DNA of 14,989 nucleotides from Betaproteobacteria bacterium (GTDB lineage: Bacteria; Pseudomonadota; Gammaproteobacteria; Burkholderiales; Burkholderiaceae_C): assembly GCA_025354965.1 (NCBI GenBank), contig JANXLW010000302.1, positions 1 to 14,989 on the forward strand. Direction: 5' to 3'. This document shows positions 13,170 through 14,989 of this stretch, one piece after another. The notes beneath the pieces are model-generated. The model was not told the DNA's origin. It saw nothing but the letters and a program-made list of their open reading frames with translations, and searched no databases. The translations under genes were made by a program, and so were the position numbers. How positions within the stretch are numbered: the first letter of the stretch is position 1; every line of letters begins with the position of its first letter.

Positions 13170-14270
13170 TTATTGGCCCACCGGGTAAGTGCCGAGCACT
13201 TTGTAAAACGCACAAAGACCTTGCAAGTCCTTGAGAGCCAATGCGACATGAGGTTGTGAGGGGTGACCCTGAATGTCAATATAAAAATAGTACTCCCACT
13301 GACCGGTGCGCGCCGGTCGTGATTCGAAACGAGTCATCGACACACCATGCGTCTTGAGTGGAACCAGAAGGTCGTGAACAGCACCCGGCCGGTTGGGTAC
13401 GGACACCACCAGACTGGTGCAGTCGTTGACCGACGGCGGCGGCGTTCCCGCCGTTTGTGGCAGGCAGATGATGGCGAAGCGGGTGCGATTGTAAGAGTCG
13501 TCCTGGATCGCGTGCGCCGCAATGTGCAAGCCAAACTGGGTTGCCGCCCGCTCGCTGGCCAAACCGGCCCATGCAGCGTTGGTGGTGGCCAGTCTCGCCC
13601 CTTCAGCGTTGCTGGATACCGGCCGGCGCTCAGCGTGGGGCAGGTGTTTGGACAACCAGGCCTGGCACTGGGCCAGCGCCAGCGGATGGGCCAGTACAGC
13701 ATCAATTCCCTCCACCGAATTTTCCAGCCGCAACAGGTTGTGACGAACCAGCAGGGTAACCTCGCCGATCACATGGGTGGGCGAATTCAAGAACAAGTCA
13801 AGCGAGCGGGTCACCATACCTTCGGTGGAGTTTTCAACACCCACAACGCCATATTGAGCGCTACCGGCCGCAGTGGCGTGAAACACCTCATCAAAGTTGG
13901 CGCAGTAGATTAGATCGGCGGCACCACCAAAAAAATCGATCGCGGCCTGCTCGCAAAAGGTACCCGCCGGCCCCAGCACAGCGACTCGCTGGGGTGATTC
14001 AAGCGCCAGGCAAGCGGACATGATTTCGCGCCATATCGCCGCCACATGGGGATTCTTTAAAGGCCCGGGATTGGACAACTGCATTTTCTCAATGACCTGA
14101 GCGACGCGGTCGGGTCTGAAGAACGCTGTACCTTCGCGCTTCTTGACTTCTCCCACTTTTTCAGCAACCAGCGCGCGGTCGTTGAGCAGCCTCAACAACT
14201 GCTGATCGATGGTGTCAATCTGGAAGCGTAAGTCAGACAAATTTAGCAGAGAGGTGGCGGGCTTTGACAT
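13170..14270 (-). CDS. pheA: Bifunctional chorismate mutase / prephenate dehydratase
   Basis: 366 aa. It converts chorismate to prephenate and then to phenylpyruvate for phenylalanine. Residues 10-92 are an AroQ-type chorismate mutase with R15, R32 and K43 in the positions of E. coli R11, R28 and K39. Where E. coli has E52, this protein has V56 (in FFRPDRVAQV). Residues 94-272 are prephenate dehydratase, with GPAGTF (100-105) and the catalytic NRTRF (261-265). Residues 285-361 are an ACT domain with ESRP (316-319), the phenylalanine-binding loop, so feedback inhibition is expected. ATG 14270 follows the serC stop by 3 bases (TGAAAAATG). tyrA lies 81 bases downstream. Confidence 0.95.
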   Translation of the reverse strand: MSKPATSLLNLSDLRFQIDTIDQQLLRLLNDRALVAEKVGEVKKREGTAFFRPDRVAQVIEKMQLSNPGPLKNPHVAAIWREIMSACLALESPQRVAVLGPAGTFCEQAAIDFFGGAADLIYCANFDEVFHATAAGSAQYGVVGVENSTEGMVTRSLDLFLNSPTHVIGEVTLLVRHNLLRLENSVEGIDAVLAHPLALAQCQAWLSKHLPHAERRPVSSNAEGARLATTNAAWAGLASERAATQFGLHIAAHAIQDDSYNRTRFAIICLPQTAGTPPPSVNDCTSLVVSVPNRPGAVHDLLVPLKTHGVSMTRFESRPARTGQWEYYFYIDIQGHPSQPHVALALKDLQGLCAFYKVLGTYPVGQ

Positions 14271-14273
14271 TTT

Positions 14274-14989
14274 TCAGGCTTTGGTTTGCTCGAATTCCTG
14301 CATGTAGTTCACCAGCGCCTGCACGCCCTCAAGGGGCATTGCGTTGTAGAGGCTGGCGCGCATGCCACCGACAGATTTGTGACCTTTGAGCTGCAGCAAG
14401 CCGCGCGCGCGCGCGCCGCTCAAAAAAACCTCGTTGAGGTTTTCGTCCCACAGATAAAACGGCACGTTCATGCGCGAGCGGCAGTTTTTGGCTACCTTGT
14501 TCTGGTACAGATCTGAGCTGTCGATGGCGTCGTAAAGTAGTGCCGCCTTCGCCTTGTTGCGAGTTTCCATAGCAGCGATACCGCCCTGGCGCTTAAGCCA
14601 CTGAAACACCAAGCCGGCCATGTAGATGGCGTAGGTCGGTGGCGTGTTGTACATGGACTGGTTGTCGGCCACTGTCTTGTAGTTCAGCGCGCTGGGGCAA
14701 TGCGCAAGCGCATACCCCAGCAAATCTTCACGCACCACCACCACCGTCAGTCCGGCAGGCCCCAGGTTTTTCTGCGCACCACCAAAGGCCAGGCCGACCC
14801 TCGACCAGTCCACCGGTCGCGACGCCACATGCGAGGAAAAATCGATGACCAGCGGCGCCTCATGGCCCAAGGCTTTGAGGTCCGGCAGCTCATGGAACTC
14901 AACCCCATGAATGGTCTCGTTACTGCAGATTTGCAGGTAGCTTGCGCCTTGGCTGAGTTGCCAGCCGGCAGGGTCGGGCAAGGTCGTGT
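14274..14989 (-). CDS. serC: Phosphoserine aminotransferase, C-terminal part (partial)
   Basis: 237 residues are visible of a usual 360 or so; the N-terminal third lies beyond the window. SerC transaminates 3-phosphohydroxypyruvate to phosphoserine using pyridoxal phosphate, and also acts in pyridoxine synthesis. The cofactor lysine sits in FGGAQKNLGPAGLTVV, and the upstream SNETIHGVEF and DFSSHVASRPVDW segments are characteristic of SerC. The C-terminus carries GLLQLKGHKSVGGMRASLYNAM, which includes the conserved substrate-binding arginine (GGMRAS). TTG 14981 is not a real start; the frame continues to the edge. A 15-base run of alternating C and G (14402-14416) lies within the coding sequence. 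pheA follows after 3 bases. Confidence 0.94.
   Translation of the reverse strand, partial: TTLPDPAGWQLSQGASYLQICSNETIHGVEFHELPDLKALGHEAPLVIDFSSHVASRPVDWSRVGLAFGGAQKNLGPAGLTVVVVREDLLGYALAHCPSALNYKTVADNQSMYNTPPTYAIYMAGLVFQWLKRQGGIAAMETRNKAKAALLYDAIDSSDLYQNKVAKNCRSRMNVPFYLWDENLNEVFLSGARARGLLQLKGHKSVGGMRASLYNAMPLEGVQALVNYMQEFEQTKA

Noticed and set aside
1..14989. CRISPR arrays, insertion sequences, phage genes, toxin-antitoxin pairs, tRNA genes
   Set aside because: Reading both strands, I found no spaced identical repeats, transposase-like products, or cloverleaf sequences; all sizeable space is taken by core genes.

Overview
This window reads as ordinary chromosomal core DNA of a betaproteobacterium, most likely Burkholderiales, family Comamonadaceae (Rhodoferax/Polaromonas-like). 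The evidence is the gene order serC-pheA-tyrA-aroA-cmk-rpsA-ihfB-lapA-lapB-hldA-hldD-comEA, the fusion of aroA with cmk, a heptose kinase without a fused adenylyltransferase domain, and moderate GC content judged by eye. The family assignment comes from remembered family features, not from a search. I see no insertion sequence, prophage, CRISPR array, tRNA or rRNA, and no stretch of 300 bases or more without a gene.

Left part (1-3998, + strand): the 3' end of aspS is followed by two consecutive hairpins, the second terminator-like. Then come nudB (dihydroneopterin triphosphate pyrophosphohydrolase), an endonuclease/exonuclease/phosphatase-family gene that overlaps nudB by 4 nt, and a ClsB-type cardiolipin synthase gene. 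After a short gap with a candidate extended -10 promoter come folE (GTP cyclohydrolase I) and, 2 nt after its stop, a short BLUF blue-light sensor gene. NudB and FolE are consecutive enzymes of folate synthesis. The phosphatase-family/cardiolipin synthase pair resembles the ybhP-clsB pairing of E. coli.

Right part (4093-14989, - strand, transcribed right to left): serC (partial), pheA, tyrA and aroA-cmk form a serine/aromatic amino acid group, and the Cmk half adds CMP phosphorylation. They run into rpsA and ihfB, then lapA-lapB-hldA-hldD, a tightly overlapping lipopolysaccharide group (LpxC-control protein LapB plus two ADP-heptose enzymes). A secreted ComEA-like DNA-binding protein follows with its own leader and strong ribosome binding site. 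The two gene blocks converge at about 4000-4090.

Points for a second look are mostly regulatory: a 13-bp hairpin that buries the tyrA ribosome binding site; a leader without Shine-Dalgarno and with repeats in front of rpsA; a perfect 10-bp hairpin across the aroA-cmk stop codon; the terminator-like hairpin that touches the nudB start codon; homopolymer tracts in hldA and lapA; and the coupling of a complete BLUF photosensor to folE. I found no clearly novel multigene system. The folE-BLUF pair is the least explained gene association.
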